Origin: Burkholderiales bacterium
Lineage (GTDB): Bacteria; Pseudomonadota; Gammaproteobacteria; Burkholderiales; Casimicrobiaceae
Assembly: GCA_020845855.1 (NCBI GenBank)
Contig: JADLEZ010000345.1
Location: forward strand, 1 to 38,017
Reading direction: 5' to 3'
Length of the DNA: 38,017 bases
A program made the translations under genes and the position numbers. This document shows, piece by piece, positions 22,725 to 31,819 of this stretch; within the stretch, counting starts at the first letter, position 1; each line of letters begins with the position of its first letter. A model generated the notes under the pieces. It made no database searches and had not been told where the DNA came from. It saw only the letters and a program-made list of their open reading frames with translations.

Positions 22725-25208
22725 ATGACTCTCTCGCTATCGCGCCAGTCCAGTCCACCGGCGACACCTTCCGCATTGGCGGCGTGCACGGCGGGCGTCA
22801 TGGAAGGGAAGCTTCCGTCGGACGCGCAGGCGCTCGAGCTTGCGGACTGCGAGGATCTCGCGCTGCTAACGAATACCGCTGCGGCCGTGCGGGACAACGC
22901 TCGCGGCGACACGATTTCATATTCGCGCAAAGTCTTCATCCCACTGACCAAGCTGTGCCGGGATAGCTGCCATTACTGTACGTTCGCGCAGCCTCCGCAG
23001 CGCGCCTCGAACGCGTATCTGACGCCCGATGAGGTCCTCGCAATTGCCCGAGCAGGGCTCGCCGCCGAATGCAAGGAGGCCCTATTCACGCTGGGCGACA
23101 AGCCGGAGCTACGCTACCACACGGCCCGCGAGGAGCTCGCGCGCTTAGGGCATCGAACAACGCTCGCCTATCTGGCGGAAATGGCTGGACTCGTCCTGGC
23201 CGAGACTGGCCTCCTGCCGCACCTCAATCCGGGCGTGATGTCGCTTGAGGACATCGAGCGCCTGCGCCCGGTCTCAGCATCGATGGGCATCATGCTCGAG
23301 AGCGTGGCCAACAGGCTGTGCATGCGAGGTGGTCCTCACTTTGGATCGCCGGACAAGTTGCCCGCGGCGCGATTGGACACGATCGAGGCGGCCGGCCGTG
23401 CGAACGTGAGTTTCACTTCGGGCATCCTCATTGGCATCGGCGAAACACGGCTTGAGCGAGTCCAGTCGTTGCTCGCCTTGCGGAACCTGCACGATCGGTA
23501 CGGCCATTTGCAAGAAATCATCGTGCAGAACTTCCGCGCCAAGCGGGACACGCGCATGGCGAACGCGACGGAGCCGCCCTTCGAGGATCATCTCTGGACG
23601 GTCGCTGTCGCGCGCATCATCTTTGGCGCCGAGGTCTCGATCCAGGTGCCGCCGAATCTGAGCGCGGGCGCGTTGTCCCGCCTGATCGACGCAGGCATCG
23701 ACGATTGGGGTGGGGTGTCGCCGGTCACCATCGATCACGTCAACCCGGAAGCCCGCTGGCCGCATCTTGCTTCGCTGGAAGAGGAGACGGCCGCCGCGGG
23801 CAAGGTGCTCGTCGAGCGCACTGCGGTTCATCCGCACCACATCGTACGAGCGAACAACTGGCTCGACCCGGAGGTGCGCCGTCATGTGCTACGCGCAACC
23901 GACTCCGAGGGCTACGGCCGCTCTTCGGACTGGACCCCCGGAGCGGCCGCAACGCCGGCCGGGCTCGAATCGCGCCGCTCTCTGTCGCACCGGCTCACGC
24001 CCGCCCGCAAAGAGCTCAATGAAGTCATCGCCCGCGCATCCGACGGACAGCCGCTCGACGAGTTGCAGGTCGTGCGCCTGTTCCGAGCACGCGGGGATGA
24101 CTACTGGCGCGTCTGCGAGGCGGCCAACGGACTGCGCCGTCAGGTAACTGGGGACACCGTCAGCTATGTGGTCAACAGGAATATCAACTACACCAACATC
24201 TGCTATTTCCGTTGCCAGTTCTGTGCCTTTTCCAAGGGGAAGTTGAGCGAGAATTTGCGCGGTCGTGCATATGATCTGGATGTCGATGAAATCGCGCGCC
24301 GGAGCCGCGAGGCGTGGGCACGCGGTGCAACCGAAGTCTGCCTGCAAGGCGGCATTCATCCATCATATACGGGGGAGCGCTATCTTGAGGTGCTCGCCGC
24401 CGTCAAGCACGCGGTACCCGCGATACATGTGCACGCGTTTTCGCCTCTCGAGATCTGGCAAGGCGCCGCGACTTTGGGGTTGAGTCTGCGCCAATTCCTG
24501 ATTCGACTCAAGGATACCGGCCTTGGGAGCGTCCCGGGAACGGCGGCCGAAGTGCTCGACGACCAGGTCAGGCGAATCATCTGCCCTGACAAGGTCGACA
24601 CGCGCGAATGGCTGGAGGTGATGCGCACCGCTCATGAGGTCGGGCTGAAAGCAACGGTCACCATCATGTTCGGACACGTCGATGGGCCGGGGCATTGGGC
24701 TCGTCATCTGCTGCGCGTGCGCGCTTTGCAGACGCGCACCGGAGGCTTCACCGAATTCGTACCGCTGCCGTTCGTGCCGATGCAGACGCCGATCTACCTC
24801 AAGGGCCGAGCGCGCAACGGCGCAACTCTGCGTGAGTCCGTCCTGATGCACGCGGTTGCCCGCCTGGCCCTCCATCCGGTATTGCCCAATGTGCAGGCAT
24901 CATGGATCAAAATGGGGCGCGAAGGCGCGCGGCTATGCCTCGAAGCCGGCGCCAACGATCTGGGCGGCACGTTAATGGACGAAAGCATTTCCCGCGCCGC
25001 CGGAGCTTTGCATGGTCAGGAAATGACGCCCGCGGAACTCGAGGCAATCGCCGAGAGCATCGGCCGGCAACCTCGCCAGCGCACGACATTGTATGCGGAT
25101 GCACCCGTTGAGCGCATTCGTGCCGCGCATGCGGATTACGAGCGGCGGAGACCGGCTCATCGTTCGACGGCGCAGTTTGGCGTCGTGGCGTGCAGGCAAC
25201 GGCCGTGA
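22725..25208 (+). CDS. fbiC: FO synthase, fused CofG/CofH
   Basis: An 827-residue bifunctional radical-SAM enzyme that makes the deazaflavin chromophore Fo from tyrosine and the riboflavin precursor 5-amino-6-ribitylamino-uracil. The N-terminal CofG half carries the first iron-sulfur motif CX3CX2C (Cys78, Cys82, Cys85 in CRDSCHYCTF) and RLCMRGGPHFGSPDKLP. The C-terminal CofH half carries the second (Cys493, Cys497, Cys500 in CYFRCQFCAFSKGKL) plus EVCLQGGIHP. Length matches actinobacterial FbiC, whereas archaea usually have two proteins. The frame is open upstream through the broken cofC. I chose the ATG at 22725 because GAGG lies six bases before it; an in-frame ATG at 22719 is the alternative. 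Its stop overlaps the next permease gene (GTGA). Confidence 0.95.
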   Translation: MTLSLSRQSSPPATPSALAACTAGVMEGKLPSDAQALELADCEDLALLTNTAAAVRDNARGDTISYSRKVFIPLTKLCRDSCHYCTFAQPPQRASNAYLTPDEVLAIARAGLAAECKEALFTLGDKPELRYHTAREELARLGHRTTLAYLAEMAGLVLAETGLLPHLNPGVMSLEDIERLRPVSASMGIMLESVANRLCMRGGPHFGSPDKLPAARLDTIEAAGRANVSFTSGILIGIGETRLERVQSLLALRNLHDRYGHLQEIIVQNFRAKRDTRMANATEPPFEDHLWTVAVARIIFGAEVSIQVPPNLSAGALSRLIDAGIDDWGGVSPVTIDHVNPEARWPHLASLEEETAAAGKVLVERTAVHPHHIVRANNWLDPEVRRHVLRATDSEGYGRSSDWTPGAAATPAGLESRRSLSHRLTPARKELNEVIARASDGQPLDELQVVRLFRARGDDYWRVCEAANGLRRQVTGDTVSYVVNRNINYTNICYFRCQFCAFSKGKLSENLRGRAYDLDVDEIARRSREAWARGATEVCLQGGIHPSYTGERYLEVLAAVKHAVPAIHVHAFSPLEIWQGAATLGLSLRQFLIRLKDTGLGSVPGTAAEVLDDQVRRIICPDKVDTREWLEVMRTAHEVGLKATVTIMFGHVDGPGHWARHLLRVRALQTRTGGFTEFVPLPFVPMQTPIYLKGRARNGATLRESVLMHAVARLALHPVLPNVQASWIKMGREGARLCLEAGANDLGGTLMDESISRAAGALHGQEMTPAELEAIAESIGRQPRQRTTLYADAPVERIRAAHADYERRRPAHRSTAQFGVVACRQRP

Positions 25209-26986
25209 TTCGCGCGAATCGACAGCAGGATGCCGGGCGATCGATGGACTCGCCTTGGCGCTGGCTCGCCTGGCCCGCGCTGTGCCTGCTGCTCGTCGCC
25301 TACGTTCTGCCGCTGGGCAATCTGCTGCTGCAGAGCTTTGTCGGCACCACCGGGGCACTGGAGCATTACACGCGAATCCTGAGCCAATCGGGATACATCT
25401 GGACGATCATGCGGACAATTGGATTGGCCGCGGCATCGACATTGCTGGCGCTGGTCATCGGATATCCGATCGCCTATGTGATCGCGACTCATCGAAGCGC
25501 GCGCATGCGCAGTTTCCTGGTCCTTTGCGTCGCGGCCCCCTATCTCACGAGCATCCTGATCCGCACGTTCGCCTGGCAGGTACTTCTCGGCCGTGTCGGC
25601 CTGATGAACAATGCGCTCGCGGGAATCGGCCTGCCGAGACTCGATCTGCTGTTCAATTCCTTCGCAGTGATCGTCGGGCTGACGCATTTCCTCCTGCCAT
25701 TGATGATTCTTCCCCTCGTCAGCGTCATGCGCAGAATCGACAAATTCTACTTGCGCGCTGCGGCGAACCTCGGGGCGGGGCCTGCGCGCGCCTTCGTTCG
25801 CGTGTTCGTGCCCGCGAGTTTGCCCGGCATCGAGGTCGGTCTCGTGCTGTGCTTCGTCTATGGCGTGGGCGCGTTCGTCACTCCCGCGCTGCTCGGCGGC
25901 AATAGCGGGCGCATGCTTGGAGCGCTGATCCAGACGGCAATCGAGCAACAGGCCGATTTCGGATTGGCCGCGGCCGCTGCGGTCATTCTCGCGCTGACCG
26001 TCGGACTGATCGTGCTCGCGTTCAAGTTGGCGCTCTCAGGCGACCTAGGATCGCTCGCCGCGCCTGGTCAAGCCGCGGCGGTAATGACGGTGGCGCGGCG
26101 GCGCGGAACGGTATTCGACCTCGTGTTACGGGGGATCGAGCAGATTGCGATCACCGTCGATCGGCGGGGGCTGTCACGCAGCGGCCGGCTCGTCGGCGCC
26201 TACGCGGTGGTCCTGGGGTTGCTGATCCTGCTTCCGCAGATGGTCGCCATCCCCATTTCGTTCTCGTCGACACGAACGTTGATCTTCCCGCCGCCTGGTT
26301 GGTCGACGCAATGGTACGAGGGTTTCCTGGAACCCGGCTGGTTCCAGCCGTTGCTTACGAGCTTACAGATAGGTGTCGCCGTGACCATTGCGGCAACCGT
26401 CCTCGGCACCGCTGCGGCAATCGGCGTCATGCGCGGCTTCTCGTCGCGCGCCGCGTCCGCGGCCAAACTGTTGCTGCTGCTGCCGCTGTTCTTCCCCACC
26501 GTCGTGGTGGGCGCCGCCTTCTTTCTCGCCCTCGTCCCCTTTCGATGGACCGATATGAAGTGGGGCATCGTGGTTGCGCACACGACGATCGCGCTGCCCT
26601 TCGTGTTTGCCATCGTATCGGCGAACCTACGCACGCTCGACCGCCGCTACGAGCAGGCTGCTGCCGGCCTCGGCGCCGGCTTGCGGGCGCAGATGCAGCG
26701 CATCGTGCTCCCGCTGCTGTCCGGCGGCATCCTGACGAGCGCGTTCTTCGCTTTCCTGACGTCGTTTGATGAAGCGGCCATCGCTATCTTCCTGTCAGGC
26801 TTGCGCGTCAAGACGCTTCCCCGCCGCATGTACGAGGCTCTCGCCTTCGAGAGCGATCCAACCGTCGGCGTGGTCGCCGTGCTCACGATGACGGCGGCGG
26901 CGCTCGTTCTGCTGGGCGCGACGCTGCTTCGTCACCGGCGCGGCGAACGCCACCTACGTCCTATCACCGGTGTGCTGGACTCATGA
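25205..26986 (+). CDS. Fused ABC permease (two permease domains), polyamine/iron/opine class
   Basis: A roughly 593-residue inner-membrane protein containing two complete permease domains in one chain, about 12 membrane helices. Each half has an EAA-type ATPase-docking loop: YLRAAANLGAGPARAFVRVF (first half) and YEQAAAGLGAGLRAQMQRIV (second half). They are joined by a linker around residues 270-330. The start is uncertain: a GTG at 25205 overlaps the fbiC stop in a GTGA junction, an ATG at 25244 is a plausible internal start just before the first helix, and a GTG at 25190 is also in frame. The gene works with the ATPase and binding protein that follow and is coupled to fbiC upstream. Solute unknown. 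Confidence 0.85.
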   Translation: MIRANRQQDAGRSMDSPWRWLAWPALCLLLVAYVLPLGNLLLQSFVGTTGALEHYTRILSQSGYIWTIMRTIGLAAASTLLALVIGYPIAYVIATHRSARMRSFLVLCVAAPYLTSILIRTFAWQVLLGRVGLMNNALAGIGLPRLDLLFNSFAVIVGLTHFLLPLMILPLVSVMRRIDKFYLRAAANLGAGPARAFVRVFVPASLPGIEVGLVLCFVYGVGAFVTPALLGGNSGRMLGALIQTAIEQQADFGLAAAAAVILALTVGLIVLAFKLALSGDLGSLAAPGQAAAVMTVARRRGTVFDLVLRGIEQIAITVDRRGLSRSGRLVGAYAVVLGLLILLPQMVAIPISFSSTRTLIFPPPGWSTQWYEGFLEPGWFQPLLTSLQIGVAVTIAATVLGTAAAIGVMRGFSSRAASAAKLLLLLPLFFPTVVVGAAFFLALVPFRWTDMKWGIVVAHTTIALPFVFAIVSANLRTLDRRYEQAAAGLGAGLRAQMQRIVLPLLSGGILTSAFFAFLTSFDEAAIAIFLSGLRVKTLPRRMYEALAFESDPTVGVVAVLTMTAAALVLLGATLLRHRRGERHLRPITGVLDS

Positions 26987-28158
26987 CGCATACCGATCCG
27001 GCAGCAGCCGAACGTGCGACGTCATCGAGCTCCGACCAACGACGTGGTGCACTGCAATTCGTCGGCCTGCACAAGTTCTATGGTGAATCGGCGATAGTCG
27101 CGGGCCTCGACCTGACAATCGAGGCCGGCGAGTTCTTCACCGTACTCGGGCCATCGGGATGCGGCAAGACGACGACGTTGATGATGCTGGCGGGATTTGT
27201 GGAGCCGAGCGGCGGCGACATCCTGATCGATGGATCTGCTATTACGCGGGTGCAGCCGCAGGACCGAAATGTCGGTATGGTCTTTCAGAGTTATGCGCTT
27301 TTCCCGCATATGACCGTGGCCGAGAATCTCTCCTTCCCGCTGGAGATGCGAAAGGTGCCGAAGGTGGAGATCGAAAGACGCATCGCCGAGGCCCTCGACC
27401 TCGTGCAACTCGCCGACGCTGCGAATCGTTACCCCGCGCAGTTGTCGGGTGGCCAGCAGCAGCGCATCGCGGTGGCCCGCGCAATAATATTCAACCCCCC
27501 GGTGTTGTTGATGGATGAACCTCTCGGCGCGCTGGATCGCAAGTTGCGAGCGCATCTCCAGGTCGAGTTGCGCGCGCTCCAGCAAAGACTTGCGCTGACC
27601 GTCGTCTATGTGACGCACGATCAAGACGAGGCGATGGCGATGTCGGATCGTATCGCGGTGATGCACGCGGGTCGGATCGAGCAGGGAGGCACGCCCTCGG
27701 AGCTGTACGAACAGCCGGCGACGCTATTCGTTGCGCAGTTTCTCGGCGACAACAACCTGATCGAGGGAGTAGCAGGTTCGAAGCGTGGCGAGTTCGTAGC
27801 TTCCAGCGGGCGCATGCTCAAAGTACGCGGCGACGCGATCGCGGCGGGCGCGTCGGCTTTGGTCACGCTTCGACCCGAGCGGATAACTCTGGCACCTGCC
27901 GGAGAACACGAGATCGCCGCGATCATATCCAATTCGATCTTCCTCGGTCGGCATGTCGAGTACTGCGCCGATGCGCCGGGTCTTGGGCGCTTGCGCATTA
28001 TCGAAACGAACGGCGGCGGGCGTCGCCCGTGGCAGCGTGGCGATGCGGTAAGCCTATCCTTCCGAGAAGATGACGCGCTCATCTTCCCGCAGGCGGTCGA
28101 TCCGGCACTAGCCGAATGGCCACTCGTTTACTCCCCGACAAAAGGAGAACGGCAATGA
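26983..28158 (+). CDS. ABC transporter ATPase, PotA/FbpC class
   Basis: A 391-residue ATPase. Seen: Walker A GPSGCGKTTTL, Q-loop VFQSYALFPHMTV, signature LSGGQQQRIAVARA, Walker B LLMDEPLGALDR, switch His in VYVTHDQDEAM. A C-terminal TOBE-type regulatory domain spans the last 120 residues or so (LRPERITLAP). The first 25 residues are an extra Ser/Ala-rich leader. Its ATG overlaps the permease stop (ATGA), and its stop overlaps the binding-protein start (ATGA). It energises import of the solute bound by the 28155-29225 product; polyamine-, opine- or putrescine-like amines are typical of the class. Confidence 0.92.
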   Translation: MTHTDPAAAERATSSSSDQRRGALQFVGLHKFYGESAIVAGLDLTIEAGEFFTVLGPSGCGKTTTLMMLAGFVEPSGGDILIDGSAITRVQPQDRNVGMVFQSYALFPHMTVAENLSFPLEMRKVPKVEIERRIAEALDLVQLADAANRYPAQLSGGQQQRIAVARAIIFNPPVLLMDEPLGALDRKLRAHLQVELRALQQRLALTVVYVTHDQDEAMAMSDRIAVMHAGRIEQGGTPSELYEQPATLFVAQFLGDNNLIEGVAGSKRGEFVASSGRMLKVRGDAIAAGASALVTLRPERITLAPAGEHEIAAIISNSIFLGRHVEYCADAPGLGRLRIIETNGGGRRPWQRGDAVSLSFREDDALIFPQAVDPALAEWPLVYSPTKGERQ

Positions 28159-29225
28159 GCAACATGACGATCGGGCGGCGCCGGTTTCTGCAAGGCGCAG
28201 GCTTCGCGATGGCAGCAATCGGCACAGGCATCTCGCCGCTGATCCTGCCGAAATCCGCCCAAGCTCAGACTGGCGGCAAATTAGTGTACGCGGGTTTCGG
28301 CGGGAGCTACGAGCAGGCCATCCGCGCGGCGGTGCTAGAACCCTTCGCGACCGCCAACAACATCGCCTTGACGACAACGACGGGAGGCTCGGACGTTGCC
28401 AAGATCACCGCGATGGTGAAAGCGAATCGGACCGAATGGGATCTTGTCGACACTCAGGGCGCAACACTCGGACAGTTCATTTCATCCGGCTTGCTCGAAG
28501 AGCTCGACGCTGCGGTCGTCAATCCGAGCGGGCTTTTCGATGGCGCGGTAGTGACCAAATATAGCGTACCGTGGTACCAGTTCAGCCTGAACATCTTCTG
28601 GAACAGCCAGGCAATCAAAGGCACGCCGGCGTCCTGGGCGGATGTCTGGAATGTCCAGAAGTTCCCCGGCAAGCGCGGCCTTTCCAGTCTGCCCTGGTTT
28701 TCGCTCGAGATCGCATTGCTCGCTGATGGCGTCGACATCAAGAAACTCTATCCGCTCGATGTCGATCGAGGGTTCAAGAGTCTCGACAGGATCAAGCCAC
28801 ATGCGGTATTCCTGGGAACCAGCGCGCTGGCCAATGCGATCTCGAACCAGGAGGTGGTGATCGGGATCATCAATCTGGCTCGCCTCAAGGCGGTCCAGCA
28901 GGCCGTGCCACAGATGCGCTACACATGGGAGCAGGCACTGATCGACATCCAGCAGCTGGTCGTGCTCAGGGGCGCGCCCAACAAAGCCAACGCGATGAAG
29001 GCAATCGCTTACTCGCTGCAGCCCGCGGCCCAGGAAAGGGTTCTGGAGTTGCTTGGTTACACGCCTTCGCGCAAGTCGGTGCTCGACAAGATCGACGCGA
29101 CGAGGGCCCGCGACCTGCCCGGCACCAGCGCCACCGTTGGCAACAGCTTCTATCTCAACGCCGAATGGTGGGGAAAGAATGGCGCGGCCGTCGGCAAGCG
29201 TTGGCAGGATTGGCTTGCGTCGTAA
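28155..29225 (+). CDS. Tat-exported periplasmic binding protein, PotD-like
   Basis: A 356-residue extracellular solute-binding protein of the spermidine/putrescine-type family. The N-terminus has a twin-arginine signal (GRRRFLQGAGFAMAAIG, with cleavage probably after SAQA). The mature part begins with KLVYAGFGGSYEQAIRAAV and contains WDLVDTQGATLGQFISSGLL, FGG- and NAEWWGKN-type motifs of the family. AAAGGAGA upstream of the ATG at 28155 is a strong ribosome binding site, and the start overlaps the ATPase stop. Last gene of the rightward run that begins with the tautomerase. A related protein is encoded at 34651-35709. Confidence 0.9.
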   Translation: MSNMTIGRRRFLQGAGFAMAAIGTGISPLILPKSAQAQTGGKLVYAGFGGSYEQAIRAAVLEPFATANNIALTTTTGGSDVAKITAMVKANRTEWDLVDTQGATLGQFISSGLLEELDAAVVNPSGLFDGAVVTKYSVPWYQFSLNIFWNSQAIKGTPASWADVWNVQKFPGKRGLSSLPWFSLEIALLADGVDIKKLYPLDVDRGFKSLDRIKPHAVFLGTSALANAISNQEVVIGIINLARLKAVQQAVPQMRYTWEQALIDIQQLVVLRGAPNKANAMKAIAYSLQPAAQERVLELLGYTPSRKSVLDKIDATRARDLPGTSATVGNSFYLNAEWWGKNGAAVGKRWQDWLAS

Positions 29226-29385
29226 GGAGCACGAGATTGTGCGCCAGCACGCACGCCTCGATGGCTAAGCTCGACTTCCGCGCGATCAACCCTCATGTCC
29301 CGCAACCCACTTGAAATTCAACGGAACCTCCTATAGAAACTGCGCGACGCCAGCCCGCATTATCGGCGACGGCGCCCGCGGCATA

Positions 29386-30696
29386 TCAGCGGCCCAGATC
29401 GTCCATCGCTTTCTGGTACAGCATCGCGACGTGCAGCGCAGGCTCGCGCAGCGCATGCAGCGGGATGCGCCGGATCGCGGTGATCGGGTAGGGGATGTCG
29501 CGGCGGCCGCACGCGAGGTCAGCTAACACCTGCCCCAACAATGTCGCCATCGCGACGCCGCGGCCGTTGTACCCGCCGCCGACGTAGAGGCCCGGAGCGG
29601 GTTCGTGCAGGTGCGGCAGGAAGTCGCTGGTGATCGCAACGCGCCCGGCCCACCGGTACTCGATCGGCGTCTTGGCGAGTACGGGAAAGAGCCCCGCCAG
29701 TACGCGCTGCAGGACGCTGTAGTCGGCGACGCGGTGCGCCGTAGTGAACGACGCGCGCCCACCCAGCACGACGCGATCGTCCGGCGAGCGGCGGAAATAG
29801 AGGATGAGCCGACGCGAGTCATAGGCGGCCTGGCGTCCCGGCAGGATCGTCTGGGCCGCAGCGCTGGTGAGCCGCGCGGTCGCGATCTGGAAGCTCAGGA
29901 CCGGGAGCAGCGTCTGCGCGAGTCCCGGCCACACGTCGCCGGTGTAGCCATTGGTACCGACGATCACGGAATCCGCGCGGACGATGCCGTGCGACGTGCG
30001 CACGTGCCAGCCGTCGCTCGATCGTTCGAGCGCGTCGACCTGCACGCCGGCGTAGATCTTTGCGCCGTACGCCATCGCAACACGCGCCAGCCCGCGCACA
30101 TAATCGAGCGGGTGTACATTGCCCCCGCGCGGGTCGAGATAGCCACAGAGATAGCCGTTGGCGCCGATCTCGCCCGCGATCGCCTGTCCATCAAGCATGC
30201 GCACCGGCGCGCCTTCCGCCGCGAGTGTGGCCGCCGCCGCCTGCAGCGTGCGCGCGGCCGTTGCCGAGTGGGCCAGCCGGTAGGTACCGGTTTGCGTCGC
30301 CGCGCACGCGATGCCCGTCCTGCGCACGAGATCGAACAGGAAGCCGGGGGCCCCCGCCGCCGCGTCGTACATCCGATCGGCAAGGTCGGTGGCGAACAGG
30401 CGCCGCAAGTCGGTGCGCGCGAGCTTGAGGCCGGGGTTGACCTGGCCGCCGTTGCGGCCGGAGGCGCCCCAGCCCGGCTCGTGCGCATCGAGGACCGCGA
30501 CGCGCACACGGCGCTCGGCGAGATGCAGCGCGGCGGACAAGCCGGTGTAGCCGGCGCCGACGACCGCGACGTCGAACGCCGCGTCGCCGTCGAGCGTCGG
30601 CAGCGTCGGCGCGGTCGCTGCGGTGGCGATCCACAGCGAGTCTGCATCGGCATCGGCGATGCCGCCGGTGGCCCGAGGGCGAGGCCGTGGAGTCAT
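29386..30696 (-). CDS. FAD-dependent amine/amino-acid oxidoreductase, DAO family (PuuB-like)
   Basis: A 436-residue flavoprotein of the D-amino-acid oxidase/GlpO superfamily, close in layout to gamma-glutamylputrescine oxidase (PuuB) and sarcosine-oxidase-like enzymes. Seen: the dinucleotide-binding loop DVAVVGAGYTGLSAALHLAE (about residues 42-61), followed by WGASGRNGGQVNPGLK, where relatives bind FAD. C-terminal FAD/substrate motifs are WAGRVAITSDFLPHL and GLYVGGGYNGRGVAMATLLG. Last gene of a six-gene leftward operon with a polyamine-type importer, which suggests it oxidises an imported amine or N-alkyl amino acid, producing an aldehyde or imine. It converges on the binding-protein gene at 28155; the 160 bp between them show no clear terminator. 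Confidence 0.88.
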   Translation of the reverse strand: MTPRPRPRATGGIADADADSLWIATAATAPTLPTLDGDAAFDVAVVGAGYTGLSAALHLAERRVRVAVLDAHEPGWGASGRNGGQVNPGLKLARTDLRRLFATDLADRMYDAAAGAPGFLFDLVRRTGIACAATQTGTYRLAHSATAARTLQAAAATLAAEGAPVRMLDGQAIAGEIGANGYLCGYLDPRGGNVHPLDYVRGLARVAMAYGAKIYAGVQVDALERSSDGWHVRTSHGIVRADSVIVGTNGYTGDVWPGLAQTLLPVLSFQIATARLTSAAAQTILPGRQAAYDSRRLILYFRRSPDDRVVLGGRASFTTAHRVADYSVLQRVLAGLFPVLAKTPIEYRWAGRVAITSDFLPHLHEPAPGLYVGGGYNGRGVAMATLLGQVLADLACGRRDIPYPITAIRRIPLHALREPALHVAMLYQKAMDDLGR

Positions 30697-30706
30697 CGTG
30701 CGGGCC

Positions 30707-31780
30707 TCATTGCGGAAACACGAGGGTGTCGGCAGGGCGCCAGACGATCGTCACGCGCGCGCCTTGCGCCACGCGGGAACCACCCGCCATGCGGGGCACT
30801 CGCACCGAAACCAGGCCCGCGGCAGTGCTGATGCCGTAGCGTATCGACGCCCCGAGGAACTCGACGGTTGCGACCGATCCCGGCAGGACGTTCGCGCCGG
30901 GCGCCGGCGCGTCGGTCAACGCCAGCGACTCGGGTCGCATCAGCAGCTTGACGGCGCCGGTGCGCGCGGTGTCGGGCAGCGGCGCGTGGATCCGTCCGGC
31001 GCCGCCGGACAGCTCGATCTGCAACATACCGGCGCGGTCGTCGGCAATGCGTCCGTCGAGCACGTTGGATTCGCCGAGGAACTGCGCGACGAACAGGCTT
31101 CGCGGGCGCTCGTACATGTCCGCGATCGAGCCCATCTGCCGGATCGCGCCTCGATCCATCACCGCGATCCGGTCGGACATCACCAGCGCCTCCTCCTGGT
31201 CGTGCGTGACGTAGATGACCGTCACCCCCAGCTTTGTCTGGATCCGCTTGATCTCGACCTGCAACTGCTCGCGCAACTTGCGGTCGAGCGCGCCGAGCGG
31301 CTCGTCCATCAACAGCAGCGGCGGCTCGAACACCAGCGCGCGGGCCAGTGCGACGCGCTGCTGCTCCCCGCCGCTCAAGCCAGCGATGGGCCGGTCGGCG
31401 TAATGCCCGAGGTTGACCAGATCGAGCATCTGCTGCGCGCGGCGCGCGCGCGCGGCACGATCGACGTTGCGCATGCGCAGCGGGAAGGCGACGTTCTGCG
31501 TCACCGTCATGTTCGGGAACAGCGCGTAGCTCTGGAACACGACGCCGATGTCGCGGCGCTCGGGTGGCAGGTCGACGATCGAACGTCCGCCGATCCTGAT
31601 CTCGCCGCTGTCGGGCAGGACAAAGCCGGCGATCATCATCAGCGTGGTGGTCTTGCCCGAGCCGCTCGAGCCGAGCAGCGTGAAGAACTCGCCGGCGGCG
31701 ACCGTCAGCGACACGTCGTCGACCGCGACCGAATCGCCGAAAACCTTGCGCAGGCCGATCAGCTCGACCGACGCGCTCAC
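30707..31780 (-). CDS. ABC transporter ATPase, PotA class
   Basis: A 357-residue ATPase. Seen: Walker A GSSGSGKTTTLMMIAG, Q-loop VFQSYALFPNMTV, signature LSGGEQQRVALARA, Walker B LLMDEPLGALDR, switch His in IYVTHDQEEAL, and a C-terminal TOBE-type domain. It is 39 bp after the M24 gene and 10 bp before the FAD oxidoreductase gene, in the same leftward operon as the two permeases and the binding protein. The related ATPase at 26983 serves the other importer. Solute likely an amine or amino-acid derivative; not provable from sequence. Confidence 0.92.
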   Translation of the reverse strand: MSASVELIGLRKVFGDSVAVDDVSLTVAAGEFFTLLGSSGSGKTTTLMMIAGFVLPDSGEIRIGGRSIVDLPPERRDIGVVFQSYALFPNMTVTQNVAFPLRMRNVDRAARARRAQQMLDLVNLGHYADRPIAGLSGGEQQRVALARALVFEPPLLLMDEPLGALDRKLREQLQVEIKRIQTKLGVTVIYVTHDQEEALVMSDRIAVMDRGAIRQMGSIADMYERPRSLFVAQFLGESNVLDGRIADDRAGMLQIELSGGAGRIHAPLPDTARTGAVKLLMRPESLALTDAPAPGANVLPGSVATVEFLGASIRYGISTAAGLVSVRVPRMAGGSRVAQGARVTIVWRPADTLVFPQ

Positions 31781-31819
31781 GGCGGGCCTCCGGCGGCGCC
31801 CGAGTGGGGCGCCGCCGCG

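Noticed and set aside
29605-30831. Long + strand frame opposite the FAD oxidoreductase
   Set aside because: Shadow of the flavoprotein gene; low-complexity Arg-rich translation without motifs.
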